Shown here one piece after another: positions 55,330 to 64,000 of a stretch of DNA of 64,000 bases; position 1 is the first letter of the stretch; each line of letters starts with the position of its first letter. The translations under genes and the position numbers were made by a program. Below the pieces are notes generated by a model, which saw only the letters and a program-made list of their open reading frames with translations, did no database searches and was not told the DNA's origin. Source of the DNA: Sterolibacterium denitrificans (lineage in GTDB: Bacteria > Pseudomonadota > Gammaproteobacteria > Burkholderiales > Rhodocyclaceae); assembly GCF_900174485.1 (NCBI RefSeq), contig NZ_LT837803.1, positions 1,240,001-1,304,000 on the forward strand, in the 5' to 3' direction.

Positions 55330-56562
55330 ATGAAGCTATTCACCCCACTCACGCTGCCGAATGGAGCGATCGTGCCGAATCGCCTTGGCAAGGCGGCCAT
55401 GGAAGAAAGCATGTCCGATGACGACCATGCGCCGTCGGCGGCGCTGATACGCCTGTACCAGACCTGGGCCGAGGGCGGCGCCGGATTGATGATCACCGGA
55501 AACGTCATGGTGGATCGCCGCGCCATGACCGGACCGGAATGCGTCGTTCTGGAGAACGATCGACACCTGGCCGGCTTCCGGCAATGGGCCGGGGTCGCGC
55601 GCTCGCATGGCGCGCAAGTCTGGATGCAGATCAGCCATCCCGGCCGGCAGATGCCTGCGATCTTGGGGCAGGAAACCTGGGCGCCGTCATCGGTGGCACT
55701 GGACATGGGCAAGCTGTCGAATCAGTTCCGGGTGCCTGGAGAGATGTCGCCCACGGCTATTGCGGAAGTCGTCCAGCGTTTTGCCCGCACGGCGCGACTG
55801 GCCGAGCAGGCCGGATTTACCGGGGTGCAGATTCATGCGGCGCACGGTTACCTGTTGAGCCAGTTTCTTTCTCCGCTGACCAATCAGCGTGGCGATGCCT
55901 GGGGCGGCGCCGTCGAGAACCGCGCCCGTCTGCTGCTGGAGGTCGCGCGGGCGGTGCGCGAAGCCGTTTCGCCGCAGTTCGTCGTTGCGGTCAAACTGAA
56001 CTCCGCGGATTTCCAGCGCGGTGGTTTCAGTCCCGACGATGCCAAGTACGTCGTGCAACAACTCAACGGTCTGGTCGATCTCGTTGAATTATCGGGCGGC
56101 AGCTACGAAGCTCCCGCCATGCAAGGCGAAGCCCGCGATGGCCGCACGTTGGCGCGCGAAGCCTACTTCCTGGAGTTCGCGCGCGACATGGCCGGCGTGG
56201 CAAAAATGCCATTGATGGTCACCGGCGGCATTCGCCGCAAGGCCGTGGCCGAACAAGTCATCGACGGCGGCATCGCCATTGCGGGCATGGGCACGGCGCT
56301 GGCGATCGATCCCCACTTGCCGAACGAATGGCGCGACGGCAAGGAGAGCGTTCCAGTCCTGCGCCCGATCCGCTGGAAGAACAAGGTGCTCGGCTCGATG
56401 GCCGTCATGGCCGTCGTCAGGTTTCAGTTATGCCGCCTGAGCCGCGGGCGCAAGACCGATCCGAAGGTATCGCCGTTGTGGGCGCTGATCCTGGATCAGC
56501 TCCATGCCGTTCGCGGAGCGCGCAAATACCGGCGCTGGATGGCGCAGCAAGCGGCCCGGTGA
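55330..56562 (+). CDS. Old Yellow Enzyme-type NADH:flavin oxidoreductase
   Basis: FMN-dependent ene-reductase-type TIM barrel of 410 residues. KLFTPLTLPNGAIVPNRLGKAAMEE opens the domain, then VWMQISHPGRQMPA, GVQIHAAHGYLLSQFLSPLTNQRGDAWGG (His-x-x-His-like substrate pair AAHGY) and the C-terminal GGIRRKAVAEQVIDGGIAIAGMGTALAIDPHLPNEW. The last 60 residues (RFQLCRLSRGRKTDPKVSPLWALILDQ) are a tail beyond the barrel. ATG at 55330. Divergent from the MerR gene; convergent with the aldehyde dehydrogenase. Possible substrates include enones such as 3-keto-4-ene steroids, but this is inference. Confidence 0.88.
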   Translation: MKLFTPLTLPNGAIVPNRLGKAAMEESMSDDDHAPSAALIRLYQTWAEGGAGLMITGNVMVDRRAMTGPECVVLENDRHLAGFRQWAGVARSHGAQVWMQISHPGRQMPAILGQETWAPSSVALDMGKLSNQFRVPGEMSPTAIAEVVQRFARTARLAEQAGFTGVQIHAAHGYLLSQFLSPLTNQRGDAWGGAVENRARLLLEVARAVREAVSPQFVVAVKLNSADFQRGGFSPDDAKYVVQQLNGLVDLVELSGGSYEAPAMQGEARDGRTLAREAYFLEFARDMAGVAKMPLMVTGGIRRKAVAEQVIDGGIAIAGMGTALAIDPHLPNEWRDGKESVPVLRPIRWKNKVLGSMAVMAVVRFQLCRLSRGRKTDPKVSPLWALILDQLHAVRGARKYRRWMAQQAAR

Positions 56563-56624
56563 ATCCGCGCCATGAAGCGCCTGGCGTTGCTGATGGTGAT
56601 GGTGGTGATGATGGTTCGCCGCGT

Positions 56625-58055
56625 TCAGGGTTTCACTGCCTTTTCCATCATCCGCTCGGTCTTTTGGGTCAGCGGCGGCAGCATGCCGAAGGCGCGGCGC
56701 GGATCCCACCAGCCGGCGCGGTAGATGGTGCGGGCATGGCTGAATTCGAGGAAGCCTTCGCGGCCGTGGTAGTGGCCCATGCCCGAGGCGCCGATGCCGC
56801 CGAAGGGCGCATCGGTCAGCGCGGCGTGCATCAGCAGCTCGTTGATGCAGACGCCGCCCGAGATCGTGTGGTCTAGCACCTTGCGTTCCTCGGCCTTGTC
56901 CTTGCCGAAGTAGTAGAGCGCCAGCGGCCGCGGCCGGCCGTTGATGTCGGCGATCACGTCGTCGAGCCGCTCGTAGGGCAGCACCACCATCGCCGGGCCG
57001 AAGATTTCGTTCTGCATGATCGCCGTGTCGCGCGGCGGATCGATGACGAGGCGCAGCGGCAGGCGCTTCTGCTGCGGGCCACGGTAGGGGCCGCCGAAGG
57101 TCTCGACGCGCGCGCCGCGCGCTGCCGCTTCGCTCACGTAGCTGTCGACGCGCGCGCAGTGACGCTCGTTGATGATGGTCACCCAGTCGGGATTGTTCTC
57201 GTAGCTGCCCGGATAGAGCCGCTCGAAGCTTTGCTTCATCAGGCCGATCAACGTGTCGACGTGCTCCTTCGGCACATACACGACGTCGGCATTGACGCAG
57301 ACCTGGCCGCTGCCGGCGCCCTTGGCGATCATCACGCGCTCGGCGGTCATTGCCAGATCGGCGCTGCGGCTGACGATGACCGGCGACTTGCCGCCGAGCT
57401 CCAGCGTCAGCGGCGTCAGGTTGTCGGCGGCGGCGCGCATCACGGCCTTGCCGACGCTGGTGCCGCCGGTCAGCACGAGGTGGTCGAAGGGCTGCGCGGC
57501 GAAGGCCTGGCCGAGTTCGGCGCCGCCGGTGACGACGACGATTTCCACCGGCTTGAAGAACTCGCGCACGGCGGTCGCCATCACCTCGGCAATGCGCGGC
57601 GTCAGCTCGGAAGGTTTGAGGATGGCGCGGTTGCCGGCGGCGAGCACGTAGGCCAGCGGCGCCAGCAGGGTGAATACTGGATAGTTCCAGGTGCCCATGA
57701 TGCCGACGACGCCCTTCGGGTGGTATTCGACGACGCCGCGCGCGCCGAACCAGTTGAAGGGAATCGCGCCCTTGCGCTTCTGCGCCTTCATCCACGGCTC
57801 GAAGTCGTCGCGCGCCGCCTTCAGCGAGCCGAGCGAGCCGAGTACGTCGAACATCAGCGTGATCGTGCGCGAGCGGTTGCCGAAGTCGGCGTGCGCGGCC
57901 TCGCAGATCGGGTCGCGGTACTTGACGAGCATGTCGATGACGCGCTGGATGCGCGCGCGGCGCACCCCGGCGCCGACCGCGCCTTCCGCGAGACGCGCCG
58001 CCTTCTGCGCGGCGAGCAGGGGGGCGAGATGTTCGATCGGCGTTGCGGTGCTCAT
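56625..58055 (-). CDS. Aldehyde dehydrogenase (coniferyl-aldehyde-DH-like)
   Basis: NAD(P)-dependent aldehyde dehydrogenase of 476 residues. VGIMGTWNYPVFTLLAPLAYVLAAGNRAILKPSE, LVLTGGTSVGKAVMRAAADNLTPLTLELGGKSPVIV with the general-base glutamate, and GAGSGQVCVNADVV with the catalytic cysteine. The C-terminal SGGVCINELLMHAALTDAPFGGIGASGMGHYHGREGFLEFSHARTI fits the coniferyl-aldehyde/fatty-aldehyde class. ATG 58055 has a GAGG site seven bases upstream; ATG 58076 overlaps the upstream stop and is an alternative. Third in a row with acyl-CoA synthetase and SDR, so probably oxidises an aldehyde before CoA activation. Confidence 0.9.
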   Translation of the reverse strand: MSTATPIEHLAPLLAAQKAARLAEGAVGAGVRRARIQRVIDMLVKYRDPICEAAHADFGNRSRTITLMFDVLGSLGSLKAARDDFEPWMKAQKRKGAIPFNWFGARGVVEYHPKGVVGIMGTWNYPVFTLLAPLAYVLAAGNRAILKPSELTPRIAEVMATAVREFFKPVEIVVVTGGAELGQAFAAQPFDHLVLTGGTSVGKAVMRAAADNLTPLTLELGGKSPVIVSRSADLAMTAERVMIAKGAGSGQVCVNADVVYVPKEHVDTLIGLMKQSFERLYPGSYENNPDWVTIINERHCARVDSYVSEAAARGARVETFGGPYRGPQQKRLPLRLVIDPPRDTAIMQNEIFGPAMVVLPYERLDDVIADINGRPRPLALYYFGKDKAEERKVLDHTISGGVCINELLMHAALTDAPFGGIGASGMGHYHGREGFLEFSHARTIYRAGWWDPRRAFGMLPPLTQKTERMMEKAVKP

Positions 58056-58072
58056 GGCATGCCCTCGTTCGT

Positions 58073-59704
58073 TCATTGTTTCAGGGTCTGCTGGGCCGTG
58101 TCCTTGGCCCAGACGTAGTCGGCCTTGCCGACCGGCGTGCGCTTGACCGCATCGACGAAGACGATGTCCTTGGGCACCTTGTAGCCGGCCAGATGCTGGC
58201 GCACGTGGGCGCGGATCGCTTCGCCGTCCCGCGCGCCGCCTTCGCGCAGGGCGACGACGCCGACGACCCGCTGGCCCCAGCGTTCGTCGGCCACGCCGAC
58301 GACCACCGCGTCGATGACGTCGGGATGCGAGCGGATGGCCTGCTCGACTTCTTCGGTGAATACCTTCTCGCCGCCGGTGTTGATGCACTGCGAGTCGCGG
58401 CCGAATACGGTGATGGTGCCGTCTTCGTTGAGGCGGGCGATGTCGCCGCTGATCGAGCAGCGCTTGCCTTCGATGGTGGCGAAGGTGGCGGCCGTCTTGA
58501 CCGGATCCTTGAAATAGCCGACCGGCAGGTAGCCCATGCGCACTAGGATGCCGCGCTCACCCGGCTGGGCGAAGCGCTGGACGGGGCCGTCGAGCACGGC
58601 GACGTCGCAGGTTTCGTTGCGGGTGAGCTGGATCAGCCCTTCCTTCGGCGCTTCGAGGCTGACGCCGGCCTGGCCGGTTTCCGACGAGCCCATGCTGTTC
58701 ACCAGGCGAATGTAGGGCGAGATCAGCTCGCGCATGGCCTGCTGGATGTGCTCGGAGAACAGCGCGCTGGCCGAGGAGATCGCCATCAGGCTGGAAAGAT
58801 CCCAGCGTCCCGGGTTGGCCTTCAGCGCGTCGACCAGCGGAATGCCCATCGCATCGCCGACGATGGTCATGACGTTGACCTGCTCGGTGGCGGCGGTATC
58901 GAGCGCGCGCTCGGCATCGAAGCCGGGGAGCGGATCGAGATACACGGTGTTGCCGCCGTAGAGGCCGATCAGCGTGGCCCACAGGCCGGCGCCGTGCATC
59001 AGCGGGGCGGTCGGCATCAGGCGGATCTGCATGCCTTCGTTGATGCGGTCGACGAGTTCGTGGGGCGCCTTGATCGGGCCGCTCGGACTGAAGCCGCCGC
59101 CGCCGCCGAAGCCGGCGTAGAACAGCGCCTTGTGCGGCCAGATCACGCCCTTGGGCATGCCGGTGGTGCCGCCGGTGTAGAGCAGCATCTGGTCGTCGTC
59201 GGACAGCGGGATGTCGTCGAGCGAGGCGTTGGCCGCGCTGACCGCCGTGATCGCCTGTTCGTAGTCGACGGCGTCTTTGATGCCCGGCTGGCCGCTGCCG
59301 TTGAGGCGCGCGATGGCGCGCAGGCCCGGCGCGGCGGAGAGGGCGCCGAGGTTCTGCGTTTCGAGTTCGGCTTCGTAGATCAGCGCCTTCAGTTCGGCGT
59401 TGTCGTAGAGATAGCGCAGCTCCTCGCTGGTGTAGCGGTAATTGACATTGACCGGAATCGCCTTGAGCTTGAAGGCGGCGAAGCAGGCTTCGACGAACTC
59501 GTTGCAGTTGTAGGCATGGATGCCGACGGTATCGCCGGCCTGGATGCCCTTGGCGCGCAGCCAGCGGGCAAGGCCTGTGGCGCGGTCGTCGAGCTGGCGA
59601 TAGGTCAGGCGGCGCGTGCCGCAGACGATGGCCTCGCGCTCGGGTACCGCCTCGACGACGACGCTGAATAGATCGGCGAGGTTGAAGGTCTTGGCTTTGC
59701 TCAT
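58073..59704 (-). CDS. Acyl-CoA synthetase (AMP-forming), fatty/steroid-acid type
   Basis: Adenylate-forming CoA ligase of 543 residues. AMP motif LLYTGGTTGMPKGVIW (about 175), GSSETGQAGVSL, GDIARLNEDGTITVFGRDSQCINTGGEKVFTEEVE, and the catalytic lysine in KRTPVGKADYVWAK near the C-terminus. The sequence resembles FadD3/FadD17/FadD19-type ligases that activate steroid side chains or rings as well as medium-chain fatty acids. It lies between the SDR and the aldehyde dehydrogenase in the molybdoenzyme cluster, consistent with activating the acid that the aldehyde dehydrogenase makes. Confidence 0.9.
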   Translation of the reverse strand: MSKAKTFNLADLFSVVVEAVPEREAIVCGTRRLTYRQLDDRATGLARWLRAKGIQAGDTVGIHAYNCNEFVEACFAAFKLKAIPVNVNYRYTSEELRYLYDNAELKALIYEAELETQNLGALSAAPGLRAIARLNGSGQPGIKDAVDYEQAITAVSAANASLDDIPLSDDDQMLLYTGGTTGMPKGVIWPHKALFYAGFGGGGGFSPSGPIKAPHELVDRINEGMQIRLMPTAPLMHGAGLWATLIGLYGGNTVYLDPLPGFDAERALDTAATEQVNVMTIVGDAMGIPLVDALKANPGRWDLSSLMAISSASALFSEHIQQAMRELISPYIRLVNSMGSSETGQAGVSLEAPKEGLIQLTRNETCDVAVLDGPVQRFAQPGERGILVRMGYLPVGYFKDPVKTAATFATIEGKRCSISGDIARLNEDGTITVFGRDSQCINTGGEKVFTEEVEQAIRSHPDVIDAVVVGVADERWGQRVVGVVALREGGARDGEAIRAHVRQHLAGYKVPKDIVFVDAVKRTPVGKADYVWAKDTAQQTLKQ

Positions 59705-59780
59705 GGTGAAGACTCCGGAATGGTGGCGAAACGGAGCATTATCGTCACGCCCGGACTTTTTGGGTTCACGCGATTGCCCG

Positions 59781-60542
<762 letters not shown>

Positions 60543-60596
60543 GGTCTTCCTTTCAGTGAAGCGTGGGGATCAGGAATGAGCGGCAGGCATGGCGTC

Positions 60597-61142
60597 TCAA
60601 ACCGCCGCCAACCACCCCGGGCTGACGGACTTCAGGCCGGCACGATCCTGGCGTTCGCCCAGCCAGATGGCGAAGCCCAGTTGCTTGAATTGAGTGAGCA
60701 CCGGCCACGCGCCGATCTCGAAACGCACCGTCCAGCGGCCGTTGGCGTGTTCGGCAGCAACCGTCCAGTCCGCCGGCGCTTCGCTGCGGATCATGGTGCC
60801 TAGGCCTTCGGCCTGCATCCGCAGGGGCTTTTCCCGGTCGGCCTTCCACAGTACGCCTTCGACCGGATCCTCCTTTGAACCCATGGTGATCCACTGCGCA
60901 TTCTCCGTCGCCGGCACCAGCAGGGCGCAGGCATCCAGAAACTTGTCGGTCTCCCGGGCGATGCTCTTCACCGGCGCCGGGCAGGCCCAGGAGAGCGTGA
61001 TTTGCCAGCCCTGGCCCTTGGCTTCGATTTCCAGCTCGGCCTGGCCTAGTCCCGGTACCGTCCGATCCTCGTAGGCCTTGGCGATGTAGCCACCCGGCTG
61101 GATCGCCGTCGGGGCCGCTATCAGGGTTACTGTCTTCTTCAT
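60597..61142 (-). CDS. Gamma (haem b) subunit of an ethylbenzene/steroid-C25-dehydrogenase-type enzyme
   Basis: Protein of 181 residues of the EB_dh haem-binding subunit family, without a signal peptide. IEAKGQGWQITLSWACPAPVKSI and GRWTVRFEIGAWPVLTQFKQLGFAIWLGERQDRAGLKSVSPGW are the family pattern. In ethylbenzene dehydrogenase, haem b is held by Met and Lys; here a Met (WITMGSKED) and a Lys (AGLKSVSPGW) are in matching positions, though I cannot prove alignment. It is 19 bases after the beta gene. Somewhat shorter than ethylbenzene dehydrogenase gamma (about 214). It passes electrons to an external carrier. Confidence 0.8.
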   Translation of the reverse strand: MKKTVTLIAAPTAIQPGGYIAKAYEDRTVPGLGQAELEIEAKGQGWQITLSWACPAPVKSIARETDKFLDACALLVPATENAQWITMGSKEDPVEGVLWKADREKPLRMQAEGLGTMIRSEAPADWTVAAEHANGRWTVRFEIGAWPVLTQFKQLGFAIWLGERQDRAGLKSVSPGWLAAV

Positions 61143-61161
61143 GGCTTCTTTCCCGCTCGGT

Positions 61162-62205
61162 TCAGTGGCGCTCGCCGAAGACTTCGCGTTGCTGCGGCTC
61201 CAGCTTGAAGTTGTCGTTCCAGTTGTAGGCGATCAAGAGATCCATCAGTTCGCTCTTTTCCCCGCGCTTCTTTTTGTCACGCTCCGCGTGCAGCAGATTC
61301 AGCACGTCCTTGACGCGCGGGCCGAACAGCGATTCCAGGTAGGCCAGCGGGATGCGCGGTTCGCCCGTCGGACGCCCACGATCGTCCATTTTCGACGGGC
61401 TCATCGGCGGGACGTAGAAGACGTTCGGCCCCAGGCCCCATTCGCCGTGCAGCGGCAGCGCGACCTGGTATTTTTCGACCAGTTTCCAGATCGGCCCGTC
61501 CTGGTCGTCGCGGTAGCCCACGAAGCGCAGGCGGCCCGGACATTGGCGCGCGCAGGCCGGTGCCACGCCTTCTTCGACGCGCGGCGCGCAGAAGATGCAT
61601 TTGGCCGAGACCTGGCGCACGTGGTCGAAGTACACCTTTTTGTATGGGCAGGCTTCGACGCAGAAGCGGTAGCCGTGGCAGCGATCCTGGTTGACCAGGA
61701 CGATGCCGTCGTGCTCGCGCTTTTCGATCGCGCCGCGCGGGCAGGCGTCCAGGCAGGCCGGGTGGGTGCAGTGGTTGCACAGCCGCGGCAGGTAGAAGTA
61801 GTGGTTGTCCTGCGGGTAGTGGCCCGTGCCTTCGTCTTCGTCGAAGTTCGGGCCCCATTTGACTTCTTCCTTGGGCTTGATCCAGAGCTTGACCGGCTGC
61901 CCGGTGGAGGCCAGGACGTCCTTGTGGTTGAAGCTCCAGGAGCGGCCGTAGCCGGTGTCCATGTTGGGAATCTGGCCGCGCTTGACTTTGCCCGTCTCGG
62001 TGCGCCCGCCGATCTGCGGGTAGTTCGCCGGGTAGCCTTTCCCGGGCATGGTCTCGACGTTGTTCCAGTAGGTGTAGTCCGTGCCCGGATCCGTGTTCCA
62101 CATCTTCTTGCAGGCGATGCTGCACGTGTGGCAGCCCAGGCATTTGTTCAAATCCAGCACCATCGATACTTGGCGTTGGGTGAAGGCGGGAAGCTGTGTG
62201 CTCAT
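61162..62205 (-). CDS. Iron–sulfur beta subunit of the molybdoenzyme
   Basis: Protein of 347 residues with four cysteine groups for four Fe-S clusters: CLGCHTCSIACKK (about 20), CNHCTHPACLDACPRG (about 145), CHGYRFCVEACPYKK (about 180) and KCIFCAPRVEEGVAPACARQCPG (about 205). This is the layout of DMSO-reductase-family beta subunits (ethylbenzene dehydrogenase, steroid C25 dehydrogenase, perchlorate/selenate reductases). The ATG at 62205 starts MSTQLPAFTQRQVSMVLDLNKC. It lies 13 bases after the alpha stop. It relays electrons from the Mo site to the haem subunit. Confidence 0.92.
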   Translation of the reverse strand: MSTQLPAFTQRQVSMVLDLNKCLGCHTCSIACKKMWNTDPGTDYTYWNNVETMPGKGYPANYPQIGGRTETGKVKRGQIPNMDTGYGRSWSFNHKDVLASTGQPVKLWIKPKEEVKWGPNFDEDEGTGHYPQDNHYFYLPRLCNHCTHPACLDACPRGAIEKREHDGIVLVNQDRCHGYRFCVEACPYKKVYFDHVRQVSAKCIFCAPRVEEGVAPACARQCPGRLRFVGYRDDQDGPIWKLVEKYQVALPLHGEWGLGPNVFYVPPMSPSKMDDRGRPTGEPRIPLAYLESLFGPRVKDVLNLLHAERDKKKRGEKSELMDLLIAYNWNDNFKLEPQQREVFGERH

Positions 62206-62218
62206 GTGCGCTTTCCTG

Positions 62219-64000
62219 TCATGCCTGCGGTTGCGGCGCAACTGTGGCCTGTTTCGCTACGGGACGGACTTTCGTCTCCTGGCCGTGCCATGGGCGGATG
62301 CCGATGCGCGTGTCCTGCACCGCGCTGCCGGGTTGCCAGTGATTCATGCCTTGATTGATCTGGCCATAGTCGCCGGCCATGTGCAGCGGCTTGACGAGAC
62401 CTGGGATCAGGTTCTTGTAGGACTCGTGATTCGGGAACTGGTGCGGTTCCCAGGCGTGGTAGTAGTAGGCCACGCCCGGACGCACCATCGCCGTGACTTT
62501 CAGGCGCATGCGGATCGAGCCGTAGTTGTTGTAGATCTCGACGTATTCGAAATCCTTGACGCCGATCTTCGCGGCATCGGTGGGATTCAGATACACCAGC
62601 GGCTCGCCGCGCTGCAGGCGCAGCATCATCGGCGTATCGCGCCAGGTCGAGTGGATCGACCAGCGCGCATGGCAACTGACGAAGATGAACGGATAGTCGC
62701 CGCCGGCCCTGGGACTGTCCTTGTGGATGGGAAACTGTTCGCGCATCTCGATGAACCACGGGTGATCGAGAAAGCTGGTGATGCGGCCGCTGTAGGTCGG
62801 CCAGGGTTCCTTGCGCATCGTGAAGCGGGTCAGCGTGGTGAGCACGCCTTCGCCCTTCCAGTCCGGGTTGTGCAGGGCGGTCACCTGGACGTCGTTGCCG
62901 GTGGCGGTGTACTTGGCGATGCCGGTCTGCCTGAGTCCTTCGATGGTCATGCCCTTGGTGGCACTGCTCTTGAGGATTTCGGCCATCACCTTGTCTTCGT
63001 CGTGCTGACCGAGCGCGCCCTGGTTGGTGTAGCGGCGATGCAGCGTCTTCAGGTCGATTTCGCCGCGTCCGCAGCCGTCGAGCACGGGCTGGTTCTTCTC
63101 CCTGGCGTAGCGTTCCATCTCCTGCGTCAGCAGCCAGAAGATTTCCCACTCGCCCTTTGATTCGGCCAGCGGCGGCACGGCCGCATCGCAGTAGTGCAGG
63201 TAGGGAATGTAGGACATGGTGTACTTGATGCCGGTCTTCTCGTACCAGCCGGCCGCCGGCAGGATGTAGTCGGCCTGGGTGCCGGTGTAGGCGTATTTCG
63301 GGTTGATGTCGACGATGCACTCCATGTCGTCCCAGACATGCGCCTTCAGGTATTGCGGCAGGTTGTTGCGGCGCAGGAGATTGGAGCCGCCGGTGAAGAA
63401 AATCTTCGGCGTGGACTTGCGCGGCAGGCCGGGCGACCACTGCTTCCGTTTCGCTTCCTGGTAGTAGCTTTCCAGTGAGCGCGGGAACATGTCGCGCTCT
63501 TCGCGGTCGAGCGCGGCGCGGTATTCGGGCGAGGTGAAATTGGTGTTCACCACGTCCGAATAGCAAAGTTTCTTGGTCAGATAATTGCGTTCGCCTTCGA
63601 GCGCGACTTCGGCTTCGGTCTTGCGCCGCATGGCGATGTCGAGAATGGCATCGAACAATTCCTTCGGCGACAGCGCGTTGAACATTGCGCCGATGCGCCC
63701 GGTGAGACCTTCCTTCTCCATCTGCACGACGTTGCCGAAGCCGTCGAGATCGACCCAGCCGCAGGACTGGTAGCCCGCGCCCTTCTTGCCGAGCGCGCCC
63801 TTGAGCATCAGGCACAGCAGCTTGGAGCGGTTCATCAGGTCGGAATGGACATAGCGGTTCGAGCCCCATGACGAGAGCACCATCGGCCGCTCGGCCCTGG
63901 CCCAGCCTTCGGCGAACTTGCTGATCTGGTCGACGTGCAGGCCGGTGATCTGCGCGGCGTGCTCGAAGGTCCAGGGTTCCAGGTGTTCCTTGAGCATGGC
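62219..64000 (-). CDS. Molybdopterin catalytic alpha subunit (N-terminus outside window)
   Basis: About 594 C-terminal residues of a DMSO-reductase-family catalytic subunit, running off the right edge. FFTGGSNLLRRNNLPQYLKA, CIVDINPKYAYTGTQADYILPAAGWYEKTGIKYTMSYIPYLH, FIFVSCHARWSIHSTWRDTPMMLRLQRGEPLVYLNPTDAAKIGVKDFEYVEIYNNYG and DTRIGIRPWHGQET match ethylbenzene dehydrogenase and steroid-C25-dehydrogenase alpha subunits. The Tat signal, FS0 cluster and molybdenum-ligand aspartate would be in the missing part. These enzymes hydroxylate tertiary or benzylic C–H bonds with water. Exact substrate (alkylbenzene, sterol, terpene) is undecided. Confidence 0.88.
   Translation of the reverse strand, partial: AMLKEHLEPWTFEHAAQITGLHVDQISKFAEGWARAERPMVLSSWGSNRYVHSDLMNRSKLLCLMLKGALGKKGAGYQSCGWVDLDGFGNVVQMEKEGLTGRIGAMFNALSPKELFDAILDIAMRRKTEAEVALEGERNYLTKKLCYSDVVNTNFTSPEYRAALDREERDMFPRSLESYYQEAKRKQWSPGLPRKSTPKIFFTGGSNLLRRNNLPQYLKAHVWDDMECIVDINPKYAYTGTQADYILPAAGWYEKTGIKYTMSYIPYLHYCDAAVPPLAESKGEWEIFWLLTQEMERYAREKNQPVLDGCGRGEIDLKTLHRRYTNQGALGQHDEDKVMAEILKSSATKGMTIEGLRQTGIAKYTATGNDVQVTALHNPDWKGEGVLTTLTRFTMRKEPWPTYSGRITSFLDHPWFIEMREQFPIHKDSPRAGGDYPFIFVSCHARWSIHSTWRDTPMMLRLQRGEPLVYLNPTDAAKIGVKDFEYVEIYNNYGSIRMRLKVTAMVRPGVAYYYHAWEPHQFPNHESYKNLIPGLVKPLHMAGDYGQINQGMNHWQPGSAVQDTRIGIRPWHGQETKVRPVAKQATVAPQPQA

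Noticed and set aside
58053-58076. Aldehyde dehydrogenase start at 58076, overlapping the CoA-ligase stop
   Set aside because: Possible by ATGA overlap, but it has no ribosome site while ATG 58055 has a well-placed GAGG; kept as an alternative only.

Overview
The window is a GC-rich chromosomal segment of a betaproteobacterium. This rests on gene content and order: slmA–pyrimidine nucleotidase–argB, hrcA–hemH next to nadK–recN, grpE–dnaK–dnaJ, bioB–bioC, and a NosR-like protein. The right end carries an ethylbenzene/steroid C25-dehydrogenase-type molybdoenzyme with an acyl-CoA synthetase, an SDR and an aldehyde dehydrogenase. That combination points to a denitrifying sterol or hydrocarbon degrader of the Sterolibacterium/Denitratisoma type. 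The lineage is inference; the gene families are read directly. I see no mobile elements, tRNA, rRNA or CRISPR.

Left third (1–27 kb) is mostly housekeeping. It holds the end of an RsmB-like rRNA methyltransferase, an exported PLD and an FGE-like protein, a large NosR-like FMN/Fe-S membrane protein, and a DUF4197 protein. Next comes a coupled MoxR ATPase–sensor diguanylate cyclase–VWA set, then DUF1841, nth, a YlqF-type GTPase, an S4 protein and a methyltransferase. A Fur-controlled TonB receptor with a DUF1513 partner follows, then a winged-helix protein, a kinase-like protein and a small lipoprotein. The heat-shock block grpE–dnaK–dnaJ has two near-ideal sigma-32 promoters. It is followed by a calcium-repeat-like protein, trxC, hemH and hrcA.

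Middle third (27–43 kb) holds nadK, recN, a Na/Pi transporter and a Rieske oxygenase. A MalT/LuxR-type regulator is divergent from a three-gene operon: a membrane protein with a CxxCGYANG motif, a Tat-exported FAD oxidoreductase with an inserted rubredoxin-like knuckle, and an acetoacetate-decarboxylase-fold protein. I regard this operon as the most likely undescribed system here. EamA, a SpoIIAA-like protein, comF, bioB and bioC follow, with a 54-residue basic protein overlapping bioC.

Right third (43–64 kb) carries msrQ, a diheme cytochrome c4 with a clear terminator, engB, hemB, slmA, a HAD nucleotidase and argB. A TetR-controlled EmrAB–outer-membrane-factor pump follows, then a MerR regulator divergent from an Old Yellow Enzyme. 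Last come aldehyde dehydrogenase, acyl-CoA synthetase, SDR and the gamma, beta and (truncated) alpha subunits of the molybdoenzyme. This last block could take a hydrocarbon or sterol side chain through oxygen-independent hydroxylation to alcohol, aldehyde, acid and CoA thioester.
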